Positions 11,931 to 22,914 of a DNA stretch of 64,000 bases are shown one piece after another. Each line of letters starts with the position of its first letter. The stretch's first letter is position 1. The stretch lies in assembly GCA_029959085.1 (NCBI GenBank), contig JARWIR010000002.1:62860154-62924153 (forward strand), read 5' to 3'. The notes under the pieces were generated by a model. It was not told the DNA's origin, did no database searches, and worked only from the letters and a program-made list of their open reading frames with translations. The position numbers and the translations under genes were made by a program. The DNA is from Nemophila menziesii (Eukaryota > Streptophyta > Magnoliopsida > Boraginales > Hydrophyllaceae).

Positions 11931-13674
11931 CCTCAATTTTTATAATTATTTTGATTTCTTCTTCACTATATGCTCCTTATTTATAATATGAAATTTACAA
12001 GGTGATTTTTAGTTAATATTAGAAAATTATGTTGATTTCAAAATTTCCAAAGTTATTTTAAAAAATTAATATAAGACGAATGGATTTTGTATCTCAATTA
12101 GAATATAAAACAAATAAAAGAAAGTAGTAGAAGGGAGAATCAATGAATTGTCCTATGTCAAATTTCTTATAGGGTTCTGATAGGAACATAACACTTATGT
12201 GCAGAGATTTATCATTTCCATTTATTGTGTTTATAAATCAACTTTTATTCTTTAACACTCTGATGTAATATCTAAGAAAAATTATAACATCTTTGATTAT
12301 GGAAATTTTTTCAAGATAGAAATTTTCTGAATAATCTCTTAGTCTCATGTAAAATATATCTAATACTTCAACTTGTTCTAGAAAAGTTATTTATAAGTTG
12401 AATTTTTTACGTTTGTTTGAGTTCAAAATATACCCATATGTATTTAATAAGATGATATTATGCCTTTTAAGAGAGACCAAACTTTTTCTTCCATTGTAGA
12501 TTTATAATAGATAAACTTATGATTTCAATGAATAACCTAATAATTTTAAGTAATATTAGATATCATTCAAAATCATGCATCTTTTTTTCACCATTTACTT
12601 GGACCGATTATAAAAAAGAAAAAAAGATATGTCAGGAAAGAGAAATCATATGATTGATCCACTTAAAACACCCTAAGAGATAATAAAAGGATCACGTGAT
12701 TTTTTGAGTGACATATAATATTACTCAATCATGTTTATTGAGTATGACTCCATCTATTCCCAATTCATACCATCAATTGGAAAAAGATGTATTGTTTAAC
12801 CAATATTTTATATTTTTTTTTGTTGACGTTGATTTTGTCATTGAGTGAGATAGATGGTTTATGAATAGATGTATTTTTTGTATGATCAATTGTTCCAAAA
12901 TATCTTGGATGAGACAATTCTTCTTGATATTAATTTCTTTTGGATTTCACATCATTGTTATGAATATATTTGTAACTATTTGGGCTGTTGCTTATTTATT
13001 CTCTATTGATGGATTGATAGTAGTTCTTTATTTCTTTAATTTAACCAAAACTACTTATATCTTCATTCTCGTAGATATTATATGTTCCTATACTTGTGAT
13101 TTAATATTAATAAAGTGACATTAAACTAAAAATACGAAAGAATATGGATTAAGTTTCTTCTGAAAAAAAGACTAATCAATATTAATATGTATGATAAAAT
13201 ATATACGCTCTAGTCTAATTAAACTCTTGTTTCCTAATTTCTTATTCAACAACTAATTCAAATTATAAATAATGAAAAATATATTGTTTGATTAATGAAA
13301 TGAAATGACATGAAATGTGATTTTTCGTCGATAAGAAATATGGTGGAATGTATATATTCTATTTTGGTATACTGTATTACACAATCATCACTACATCACC
13401 GACTATAGGTCTTGCAAAAATATGTCTTGCAACCACTTTTCTACCACTACACCACATTCAATTGCTCAATATAATTTTTTCTTGTCTGTTTTAGATTAGC
13501 AATGTTTTTTATTGAAGAATCCATATCAATTTCGCAACCACATCTGAAAGGTGGTAACATAGTTTTGCGCCTCAAGATCACGGTGAGGAATTCTTTAATT
13601 AGCAGAAGTGGATATTGTATTTGATTTGTTGTTAAGAATGACGGAAATCTTTTCTAGCATCACATGCCATTCAA
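11931..13674. other. 1.74-kb segment present in copy 1 but absent from copy 2
   Basis: Copy 2 runs directly from the equivalent of 11930 (48693) to that of 13675 (48694). No target-site duplication flanks the segment, so deletion from copy 2 is at least as likely as insertion here. It contains one hydrophobic 85-residue plus-strand frame (12861-13118) with no family resemblance, and AT-rich DNA otherwise. Confidence 0.8.
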
Positions 13675-16139
13675 GAGTTTCTTCTATAGAGTGAAATAGC
13701 TGGGTCATGAGTTTAGGACAAGAATCTAAAAACTAGCATGCATAGTTCATTGCCACAACCATGATGTTTTCTCAAGTTATGAAGTACAGTCCAGCCTCGC
13801 TAACAAGGTTTTGAATTTTGGGTTATCGAAAAATCCATCTTTGTTTTATGTTCTCTTCGTTTGTATTTTGCAGTGCAATATTTATAAAAACATAAATGTA
13901 AACTTTTATGTCATTGCTGAGTAGTTATCGGTTGGGATATTTAACCATGTTTCTTGTGGAACATTGTAAAATGAATATTTTAAATATGCTACAATAATTA
14001 TTTCTCTCACTTCTCCTATATATTGTTTCAGCTTAAATGTGAGTATGATCTAGTAACGAGGTAGATTTGAGGCTTTAATTTGAATTCCATATCAAGACCA
14101 TTTGTAACTATTATTTACTCACTAGTAGGAGCATGGTATCTCCATGCAAGTGTACGCATTTAAAACATAATTAAATGATCTAGTAAAAAGATTGTTTTCT
14201 AAGGGATTAGAAAAGTTATTTCCTATTTTAGTTAGGTTTTCATGAATCATTATGATACATTAAAGGTGAAAAGAGTTGGGAATCAAGTAAGGACTACAAA
14301 AATAGAAGACTGTAATGAAAATATTTAACAAGATCGCAATAACTCAAATGCAATAGTGGAAGACATAGAGGACAAAACGAGCTCATGATGATCTATTCCA
14401 ACTAAGATCTCTAATTCGGAAATTTATATTCAATGAGAGTAAGGATTTCAACACTATATGGGATTCAAAATGCACCTTAAACCCTCTCACGAGTAATTAG
14501 AGGCAACTACCAAGCAACTAATTACAGATAAATATTTGATGATGTCCAATTTAAGGAGAAAACTTTCAAAGTTAAATGATTACTAAGGATTTAGATAAGT
14601 TGTTAAATTAAAGGAAAATGTTTAGACTGCTAGAACTTAGGTCAATCAATTTTGAAAATGAAATTGCATGATTATCTTTCTGGCATTTTGTTAATGACAA
14701 AAAATCAAATAATGTAAAAAACTAATGATTAATGTCAATAGTGAGAAGTTTGTTACATTTATGAAGTTATTTGACTAATAAGGGAGAGTACTACAAAGTT
14801 TAAAATATGTTTTTTTAAATTTCGCTTGGAGTGAAGAATAAAAAATTTAAAAACTAGAACAAATTAGAAAAACCTAAAGATAAATGTCAAATATCCAAAT
14901 TATCCTTTTAATTCTATTTTTTAAACTCGTGTATGTGGCGCGTGCATTGACTAACAATCAATAGTGATTTTTTATCTTTTTTTATATATATGGGGAAAAA
15001 GTGTAAAGAGTTTTTCCTAAATGGAAAAAATGCAAATATATTGGACCTGCGCGATAATATACCTTTTTACCTCTTGATTTTACAATATTGTTAGCTTAAT
15101 CAATAACGGAACATTGATAACCTTGATGTGTGAGTGTTCCATAAGTTGCACGATTTTCAATGATAACTTTTTGGGCTAGGTTGTCCTTCTGCTAAGTTAG
15201 ACGTAAGCCTATAAGTAGTTTTGAGAACATATACAAGTTAAATGCTGATTTTTTTTTCTCTCTCACTTCCAATATTACTTCAATGATATATTTGTGTGCT
15301 AGGTTATCCTTCTTCTTTTTAAACTATGTCCTTATAGGCTACTTAGGTGTTAAATTTGTAATTGTCCACCAAGGTATTCAGCATATTTCAAATGTATTAT
15401 GCGTGTTATCTCATAAATCTACATGCACATTTAAAATATACGAGAATTATACTAATATCAGTTAGTATGAGATAAAATGCATGAGCATGTTGTCCATGTG
15501 TGAAACAATAATCAGTTAGATAAGATTTTTAAGGTTAAACCTATCATCCTCTTTATAATTAACAACATAATACATAACTGAAAATTGGTTTTACAATTTT
15601 TCTCAAGAAAGTATAGATCTCTTGGGTAAAGTCTCAAACCAATGAGATTATTTAACTACAAGGGATCATTAAAATAACCTAAGCATATTTTTTCATAGGA
15701 CATAATTTAGGTTTTACGGCATGACATGTTTTTTTAAATTGTCGTAAGTTTTTATATGATTTTTTCTTTACTATTATTTAAGAAGGTCAAAATCATTATA
15801 AGCAAATGGTCTTAACTTTATAAGTTTTCTCTTTCATGGAAAAAGGTTATCTAACAATGTTTCATAGTTAGTTCTTTTACTAGGTTCTTTTTTAGGATTG
15901 CATGGTCGTTAGGTACTAATTATAATTTCAGAAATCTTATATTGTAAATATACTGATTTTGGATGCAACAAAATTAGCTAATTTAAAATGAAAAACTATC
16001 AGTTAAATTTAAAATTAAATATAAACTACTAGATTTAAATATGCAAATATTACTACAAAAACAAAGCATAGAAAAACTAAATAACTTGTTATGATGGCCT
16101 CGGGTCTCTTGCAACAACGCCAAATTGATAGTTCATAGC

Positions 16140-16707
16140 TGTTGATAATTAAACTTGATAAGTCCAACGTATCTAATTTATCAATGTATCAAGACAATGC
16201 ATTGTATTTAGGCAAAGTTGGAAAGTCATCTGGTGGATGAATCAAAGCTGCACAATGAATCAAGACAGATCGTTGGCCTACCTGTTCAATGAATCAAGAC
16301 AGAACGTTAGAGAGTAGTTGGAAAGTTAAGAGTTTATGTCAGTATTCTTGTATCTAATTAGTAACTTCAGTAATTTAATAGAAGTAGTATTGTAGTTCAT
16401 CAGCAAGAAAAGTGTAAGAAAAATAGAGTGAAAGTTTATATTCTCATGTCCAGTACTTCTTCTATATATGTCCCTTTATATTTTTCTAGAGTAATGCTAG
16501 GTATCACCCAAAAAGGCATCACCTAAATATCACCCATGATGTGGCGGTTAGGTGGTCCAATCATGGATTTTCTCTTTCCAGATTTACCTTTTTCTCCCTC
16601 CGGCATGATTGGACCACCTAACCGCCACATCACATCATGGGTGATGTTTAGGTGATGCCTTTTTGGGTGATACCCAGCATTACTCATTTTTCTATCACCT
16701 TCCAACA
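16140..16707 (+). repeat. Copia 5' LTR, interrupted by a MITE
   Basis: The LTR begins with TG (tgttgataattaaacttg) and ends with CA in tccaaca just before the primer-binding site. Without the MITE and one 9-bp target repeat it would be 362 bp, a usual size for a plant copia LTR. The partner LTR is missing because the element is truncated. Confidence 0.8.
16489..16685. mobile_element. 197-bp Mutator-type MITE
   Basis: The element is almost entirely a palindrome: its ends are gagtaatgctaggtatcacc and the inverse of gggtgatacccagcattactc, and the arms extend ~75 bp to a ~45-bp loop around 16563-16605. It is flanked by a perfect 9-bp direct repeat, ATTTTTCTA, at 16480-16488 and 16686-16694. Nine-base target duplications are the hallmark of Mutator-like elements. 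It codes for nothing; the minus-strand frame spanning it is a by-product of the palindrome. It inserted into the copia LTR. Confidence 0.9.
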
Positions 16708-16710
16708 AAC

Positions 16711-16720
16711 TGGTAGAGCC
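16711..16720 (+). other. Copia primer-binding site (initiator tRNA-Met type), shortened
   Basis: TGGTAGAGCC lies 3 nt after the LTR. The usual plant copia site TGGTATCAGAGCC has three bases more, so this copy seems to have a small deletion. The gag ATG follows at 16729. Confidence 0.7.
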
Positions 16721-16728
16721 AGGTTGAT

Positions 16729-17650
16729 ATGGCAACAATAAGTGGAGGCATGCCATTTCCAAAACTAACAAAGAGTAATTATGAGAGGTGGAGCATCCAA
16801 ATGAATGCATATCTTGGTGGACAAGATGTGTGGGATACTATTGAAGAAGAATATGTCGAACCAGAAGGCCTGGCTGCTCTTAGCCAAGCCCAACAGAAGG
16901 CTACCAAAGATGCTCGAGTGAAAGATCAAAAGGCTCTTTCTCTCATTCAACTGAGTGTTGATGATTCCATATTTGAGAAGATAGCACAAGCTACTACCTC
17001 TTATAGGGCCCGGGAAATTCTCCATAATACGTTCAAAGGAATTGATTGGGTGAAGAAGGTTCGTCTCCAAAATCTTCGAGGTGAGTTCGAATCTTTGAAA
17101 ATGAAGGATACTGAATCAATATTTGATTATGTATCAAGAGTTCACGCAGTGGTAAATCAACTTCAAATGAATGGTGAAGATTTACCAGAAAATCGTGTGG
17201 TTGAGAAGATTCTTCGGTCGATTGATCAAAAGTTTGATCACGTTGTTGTAGCCATCGAGGAGTCCAATGATGTGGAAACCTTGATTGTTGACGAGTTAAC
17301 AGGAAAATTACAAGTCCATGAAGAAAAGATAAAAAGAAGGACAAAAGAACCCATCGACCAAGCTTTGCAAGCAAAGGCGATAATTAAAAATGATGGTAAT
17401 ACAAGTAACCAAGGCTGGCGTGGTCGAGGAAGAGGGCGCGGTCGAGGGCGTGGTACAGGCCGTGGTAGAGGTCATGATAGTCAAGCCACATGGCACGACA
17501 ATGAAACAAAAGTCGAGTCTAAATCGACTAGATGACGAAGAAGAGTAGGCTACTATAAACAACAAGACAAGAAATCTATTGAGTGCTACAATTGTCATAG
17601 ATTTGGACACTATTCATATGAGTGTTATGATGGACCTCAAGAAGGAAAGA
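16729..17650 (+). pseudogene. Copia gag polyprotein, one in-frame stop, truncated
   Basis: The frame opens with MATISGGMPFPKLTKSNYER (residues 1-20), the N-terminal motif of copia gag (DUF4219), followed by the UBN2-type gag domain (about residues 50-190, with LQNLRGEFESLKMKDTES-like sequence) and an Arg/Gly-rich basic stretch at 228-250. A TGA at 17533-17535 ends the open frame after 268 residues. Reading through it continues in frame to a CCHC zinc knuckle, CYNCHRFGHYSYEC (17584-17625, C-X2-C-X4-H-X4-C). The stop is followed by CGA, so a CGA-to-TGA change is plausible. Gag would package retrotransposon RNA in cytoplasmic particles. The frame is cut at the duplication junction before any protease domain. 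Confidence 0.9.
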
Positions 17651-17914
17651 AAAAATCAACAAACAACATTTCTAACATCCGCATGTTACTATATAAATCA
17701 CATGAACAAACCAGACTTTCTAAATTCTAACCTAATGCGCCTTCCATGAAATTCTTGACTGTTAGTTTCATTCAAGGCCTATGCGTTATCTCTAGTATCA
17801 TAATAATCTATGAACATAAGGTTCGTATCTGGATTTCAACTAATACTTTTATCGGGCCTAACCAAAGTAATCCATCAAAAAATACAAAATAAGCAAAATC
17901 ATTGAACTAAAAAA

Positions 17915-17943
17915 ATCATATATATATATATATATATATATAT
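17915..17943. repeat. TA microsatellite expanded relative to copy 1
   Basis: A run of TA repeats where copy 1 (about 4795-4804) has only a few. It gives an internal example of microsatellite growth after the duplication. Confidence 0.85.
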
Positions 17944-18129
17944 CAAAAATAGTATTTATAATTTTGAGATTTGATGCGAAAGTAGGTATAGTAATTCCTT
18001 CACATGAAGATTACTTAACATAAACATCAAAATTTTGTTCACGGCTAGCGAAGAAGACTAAATGATCCAAACTAGAAATCATTATTGTGCCTCTTATTAT
18101 GTACATCTATGATATTTATAGAGAATGTA

Positions 18130-18235
18130 ACAGTGAACTCAGCCCAAACAGCTTCAGCGATTATGAGACCACGTACGGGTGGTGAATTTGAAGAAGGTGA
18201 CATGGGAGGGGACACCGATGAATTACCCAAACAAT
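18130..18235 (+). pseudogene. Possible 3'-terminal exon fragment (copy 2)
   Basis: Paralogue of 4985-5092. After an acceptor-like agaatgtaacag the frame reads NSAQTASAIMRPRTGGEFEE, then GDMGGDTDELPKQ and a TAA. Two Glu codons have become Asp relative to copy 1, and there are 4 extra bases upstream. Whether this was ever part of a working gene cannot be told from the window. Confidence 0.35.
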
Positions 18236-20264
18236 AAACAAACTTCATGGTAATACCTTTTCTGCATAAACTGATATTGTATATGTTTATTTTGAATCTC
18301 CCTCAAAGCACTTTGTGCCTGTCTTTATCAGAACTTATAAGCAAGGTTCTCGTTAATTAGAAAAATATACATTAATGTGATGAAAAACAATAACAATAAT
18401 AGAATTTCAATTAATCAAAGTATTCTTTAAACTTTTAAAAAACATAATCCTAAAATTTATGGTACTTATACATGGATTTCATGAATTATTAATCTTGAGA
18501 TAATAAACATGCCACATATGATAAAGGACTACTTAAACAATTAACAAAGAAAATTAGTTAAATAATATATACTTTAAACAATCAATGAGATCACTTAACT
18601 ACCAAAACTATAAAACTAGAATAAAAAACTTTTATATAATGACATAGAATTATAATAAACAATATATAAAAGACACATAATTAAAGTTCAATTTTTGCAA
18701 ACATCAATATCTCATATCAGGTGTGTTTAATATATATGTTTCTCAACTAAAAAAATTTATATGAATGTTTCAGGTTCATTTAAAACAACATAAAATCCAA
18801 TTCATAATGTTACGATATTGTAATTCAAAGTTCATACATCCATAAGTATCATAAGCTTTAACAATTAAAAGAAATGGAACACGTAATAATAATAGATAAA
18901 CAAATCATGCAATTCTATTCAATCCCATTTATGTTCCGATACCATAAACTATGTGCGCAACAAGTCAATTTAAAATGAAACCTATCATTTAAGGTATTGG
19001 TTCATCATAAAATTTGATTTTTTAAATGTTAAGGAACTTACTAATAGTAGTGTGATTCAATTGTTTTTTCTTTTTTATTTGTTGGTGTATTGGTTTGTTT
19101 CCTGGCCATTGTAGTGTGTTTGGAAATCAAGCTAAAAAATGATTATAGTGGAAATATTAGTAATAATATATGCATTTTCATACTAAACTAAACTAATTTA
19201 TTGATAATCTCAATTTGCATAGTAAATTCAACTAAGCCAACGAAAAAATTTAACTGATTCAATGATAAACGGAATAGTAAACCCCTAATTCCTCCATTTT
19301 TTTCTAACTAAACATATATATGGATAAGAAAAGTATAAATACATATTTTAAAACATAAACATCACAGTTTATTAAGAAATAATTAACAAATGCCATTCAA
19401 CCAAAATGAACAAGAATTTGAATCTGTAAAAATTCTCAATTGAACTTGTGAAAGCATTGTAATCGAAACTTACAACTAATTAGTTTATTTATTGGTAAGT
19501 AATTAGTAATCTTATTTACAAAATTACACATACATAAATGGAAACAAAAGTTCAAAATCAATGAAATATATTGTAAATAAAAATAAAATTATTCATTTTT
19601 TCAATAAAAATTAATTGAATTATAAAACTCACATAATCAAATAGATCTATACATGCAATCACTTAATATAAAAAGTAGGATTTTCAAAATAAAATCATAT
19701 CTGAAGACTATTATGAAACCCTAGTATGTCTCTTTTATAGCAATTTTTAAACCCATTAAGCAAGGATTTAGAACCATAACCATAGTAACCACATCAAATC
19801 TGAAATCGTTGAACATTATTAAAAAACTAGACAACAGACTTACTGGAAAATTGTTTGTTTAGAAAATTACCTGAAAATGAAGTAAAAATTGAATATCATT
19901 GAACATTCTCTTTTTTTTATTATCATTTTAGAAAAGAAAGATGAGATATCTGAGTATGAGAGAGATATGCGGAATATAAGATAAGTTTTGTGAGAGACTG
20001 TGATAAACAATGAAAAGTGTAGGTCTTGAAACAAAGTAACTGTCATCTTATGGGCTGAAGAATAGAAGGCTAGAAGAAACTCATGGGTTGGCGCAAACCA
20101 AGAAAATGGATATTAGGACCCGAACAGGCCATCGATTAGAAGGGTCAGTTTTACGGGTCTACTTTGTTACATAATTGGAAAACGTTGTATTAAAAATAAT
20201 AAAAAAAAATTATAGGAAAAATAAGTTAAAAATATAACTAAACTATAAGTATAACCCGAAATAT

Positions 20265-20525
20265 AACTATAAGTCGCCAGAGAGTGGATTACTTACACGT
20301 GTCTGTATTTTGACCACGTCAACGGGTCTTTGGCGACTACAATGTAGTCGCTAGACCTCATAGTAAAACGCGTGTCCTTTCGTGGACGGGAAAATGGACC
20401 GCCAACGAGTAATGGGAAATTAATTCGATATTTCGCGACTACTAAGTAGTCGCTAGAGGCATAGAGTGTTTAGCGACTAGTTCATGAACATGAACTAGTC
20501 GCTAGAAGTATAATGTAGTCGCTAG
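20265..20525. repeat. CACTA left subterminal repeats
   Basis: Repeated copies of tagtcgcta and its inverse tagcgacta, several as back-to-back palindromes such as gcgactacaatgtagtcgct and tagcgactagttcatgaaca. In En/Spm-type elements such short subterminal repeats bind the accessory TNPA-type protein; that role here is inferred from the family. Confidence 0.75.
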
Positions 20526-20684
20526 AATTTTATTTATTTATTTTTATTTAAAAAATAAACGTAAATCAATTTGCAATAATCCAACATTTCAATTCACTTC
20601 CAAATAATCATTTAAATTAAATTCAATTCCTCACTATCAATAAATTCTATTTAGCTTCATGCAATCAATCGTTTGGGGTATCTA

Positions 20685-21745
20685 GTCAACGTTTAGGATC
20701 AAACTCGAGAGTTTGGGTTATCTAGTCAACGTTTAGAGTCAAAGTTGAGTGTCTCGGGTATTCAGTCAACGTTTAGAGTCAAAGTTGAGTGTTTCAGGTA
20801 TTCAGTCAACGTTTAGAGTCAAAGTTGAGTGTTTGGGGTCAAAGTTGAGTTATTTGGGTCAAAGTTGAGTGTTTAGAGTCAAAGTTTAGTGTTTGGGGTC
20901 AAAGGTGAGTGTTTAGAGTCAAAGTTGAGTGTTTGGGGTTAAAGTTGAGTGTTTGGGGTAAAAGTTGAGTTACTTGGGTCAAATTTGAGTGTTTGGGGTC
21001 AAAGTTGAGTGTTTAGAGTCAAAGTTGAGTGTTTAGAGTCAAAGTTGAGTGTTTGGGGTCAAAGTTGAGTGTTTAGAGTCAAAGTTGAGTGTTCAGGGTC
21101 AAAGTTGAGTGTTTAGGGTCAAAGTTGAGTTTTTAGAGTCAAAGTTGAGAGTTTAGAGTCAAAGTTGAGTGTTTAGAGTCAAAGTTGAGTTATTTTGGGT
21201 CAAAGTTGAGTGTTTGGAGTCAAAGTTGAGTGTTTAGAGTCAAAGTTGAGTGTTTGGGGTCAAAGTTGAGTGTTTAGAGTCAAAGATGAGAGTTTAGAGT
21301 CAAAGTTGAGTGTTTAGAGTCAAAGTTGAGTTATTTGGGGTCAAAGTTGAGTGTTTGGAGTCAAAGTTGAGTGTTTAGAGTCAAAGTTGAGTGTTTGGGG
21401 TCAAAGTTGAGTGTTTAGAGTCAAAGTTGAGTTATTTGGGTCAAAGTTGAGTTATTTGGGTCAAAGTTGAGTTATTTGGGTCAAAGTTGAGTGTTTAGAG
21501 TCTAAGTTGAGTTATTTGGGTCAAAGGTGTGTGTTTAGAGTCAAAGTTGAGTGTTTGGGGTCAAAGTTGAGTGTTTAGAGTTAAAGTTGAGTGTTTAGGG
21601 TTAAAGTTGAGTGTTTAGAGTCAACGTTGAGTGTTTAGAGTCAAAGTTGAGGTTTCAGGTCAAAGTTGAGTGTTTAGAGTCAAATTTGAGAGTTTAGAGT
21701 CAAAGTTGAGTGTTTAGAGTCAAAGTTGAGTTATTTAGAGTATCT
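20685..21745. repeat. 20-bp minisatellite, about 48 units, inside the CACTA element
   Basis: The unit is AAAGTTGAGTGTTTAGAGTC with common variants (gtttgggg, ttatttggg, gtttaggg). From 20741 the phase is kept at 20 bp for hundreds of bases, with occasional 21-bp units later. The left edge (20685, 20725, 20765, 20805) has 40-bp higher-order units carrying gtcaacgttta. On the minus strand every typical unit carries TTTGACY, which contains the W-box core TTGACY recognised by WRKY proteins. The array lies downstream of the transposase on its coding strand. Confidence 0.95.
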
Positions 21746-21846
21746 AGTCAGCTATATAAAAAGTATAAAAATACAAATTCACCTCAAATATAAAAAGTTT
21801 AATTCAATAAAATGTTTTAATACAAATAAACCCATAAAAAAATCTC

Positions 21847-22600
21847 CTAATCAGAATCATATCCACTAACAACTATAGGTTCGTCATCGCTATCAACCTC
21901 AATAGGTTCTTCCTCGTCACCGTATTCATCCAAGGTGTCATCTTCAATTTCCTTGTTTTCATCAACAACCATATCAAAAGTCAAATCAACAAAAAAATGA
22001 GCAGGGTCAATCTCGATCTCCCCGGTGGATGCCAAGTTCACCGGATTGTAAATCATCTCGGTGTTCACTAAAGGGATAGTGACAGTCGAGTCTCCAGTAG
22101 GCATTGATTCTGCACCCCATAACTCGGGACTCCATCCATGTCTATCGTTGAGTTCCCATACTACTTTCCATCCTTTTTGTGATTTCCTTGGGTTAATCTC
22201 ATCGATGTAAAATACTTTTTTTGCTTGAGTAGCTAAGATATACGGCTCTGTTTCCCAAAAAAATTTAGACGTGTTAGTAAGAGTTACCCCATTCGCTTCC
22301 CTCGGTTTACTCGTGTTATACCAGTTACACTCGAATAGCACAATAGAACAGTCATCGTCAAATGTGACTTCTATAACCTTGACTAATTCACCGTAATAAG
22401 GTTTTCCATCGTAGATGGTGGATACTCAGTAATCTTGTGTCACCCTTGTTTCACCCTTTTCACGAGTGACCCATTCAACACCATTCACAACACATGAATC
22501 GTACTTATAAACTGCACCATGAGACTTACTAGCCAATGAAATCATCTCACTTGTAGCGAATGCATCACTTTCTTTTTCCATGTCATAAACCTACAAACAC
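21847..22600 (-). pseudogene. CACTA transposase C-terminal part (DUF4216-like)
   Basis: The open part (22341-21847, 164 residues) begins MLFECNWYNTS and contains FWETEPYILATQAKKVFYID and GWKVVWELNDRHGW, the pattern of DUF4216 found at the C-terminus of plant CACTA transposases, followed by a very acidic tail (residues 130-164). The same frame extends upstream to about 22600 with SCVVNGVEWVTREKGETRV, another DUF4216 motif, but is interrupted by a TGA near 22425. The function of DUF4216 is not established. It is read from the same strand as the TNP2 part and is probably the end of the same gene. Confidence 0.85.
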
Positions 22601-22914
22601 AAAAAATTATAACAATGTTGTCTAAAATGGAATATTAATTTTGTATTTGAATGGATCTATACCTTATGCAGAAACTAGTCTCGAAAATTTTTCCGGTATT
22701 TCCTATCTTTATCGGCTACAGTACCCGATAGCGTGGCTTTGTGTTCAATGCACATTTGACGATCAAACTTAATACATTTTTCATAATGAATAAACATTAA
22801 TAAATAAATTGAAAACGTACGTCATCAAATGTTGGATTTCATCGCAATTAAGTAGGATATACCAGTCGATTTGCTCCTACTCGTTGTATAGCAAATTACC
22901 ATACTCTTTTTTAC
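22601..22914 (-). pseudogene. Link between DUF4218 and DUF4216 parts, decayed
   Basis: Just past the stop at 22915, minus-strand translation still gives KKEYGNLLYNE and DWYILLNCDEIQ, which match the end of DUF4218 in CACTA transposases. The rest is probably intron and decayed coding sequence: an intron-like AT-rich stretch lies around 22590-22670. Confidence 0.55.

Larger units (their letters stand above)
4540..16139. repeat. Segmental duplication copy 1 (11.6 kb)
   Basis: This block is repeated in the same orientation at 17657-53509. Collinear matches are 4540-7103 with 17657-20256, about 7764-8690 with 26633-27569, 8690-11930 with 44723-48693, 13675-14655 with 48694-49697, and 14655-16139 with 52043-53509. 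Similarity is high in the first few kb (a few percent differences by eye) and includes many shared rare words, for example the accacgtacgggtggtgaat stretch. Copy 1 is nearly free of insertions. It ends exactly where a copia LTR begins. No intact gene was recognised in it. Confidence 0.92.
16140..17656 (+). mobile_element. Truncated Ty1/copia retrotransposon (5' LTR, PBS, gag only)
   Basis: The element begins with TGTTGATAATT at 16140, directly after the end of duplication copy 1, and has LTR, primer-binding site and gag in plus orientation. It breaks off just after the gag zinc knuckle, where the start of duplication copy 2 is joined at about 17657. No protease, integrase, RT or 3' LTR is present. 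The equivalent position in copy 2 (53509/53510) is uninterrupted and continues with aagctctatttc, so it is an empty site. Confidence 0.88.

Noticed and set aside
12861..13118. Hydrophobic 85-residue frame that might be a membrane protein
   Set aside because: T-rich DNA yields Phe/Leu/Ile-rich frames by chance; it is absent from copy 2 and has no recognisable family.
16523..16810. Minus-strand 95-residue frame
   Set aside because: It covers the palindromic MITE and the antisense of the copia gag start.
16765..17610. Three minus-strand frames opposite the copia gag
   Set aside because: Shadows of the plus-strand gag, which has clear domain motifs.
20685..21745. CRISPR array
   Set aside because: Units are contiguous 20-bp repeats without spacers and lie in a plant transposon.
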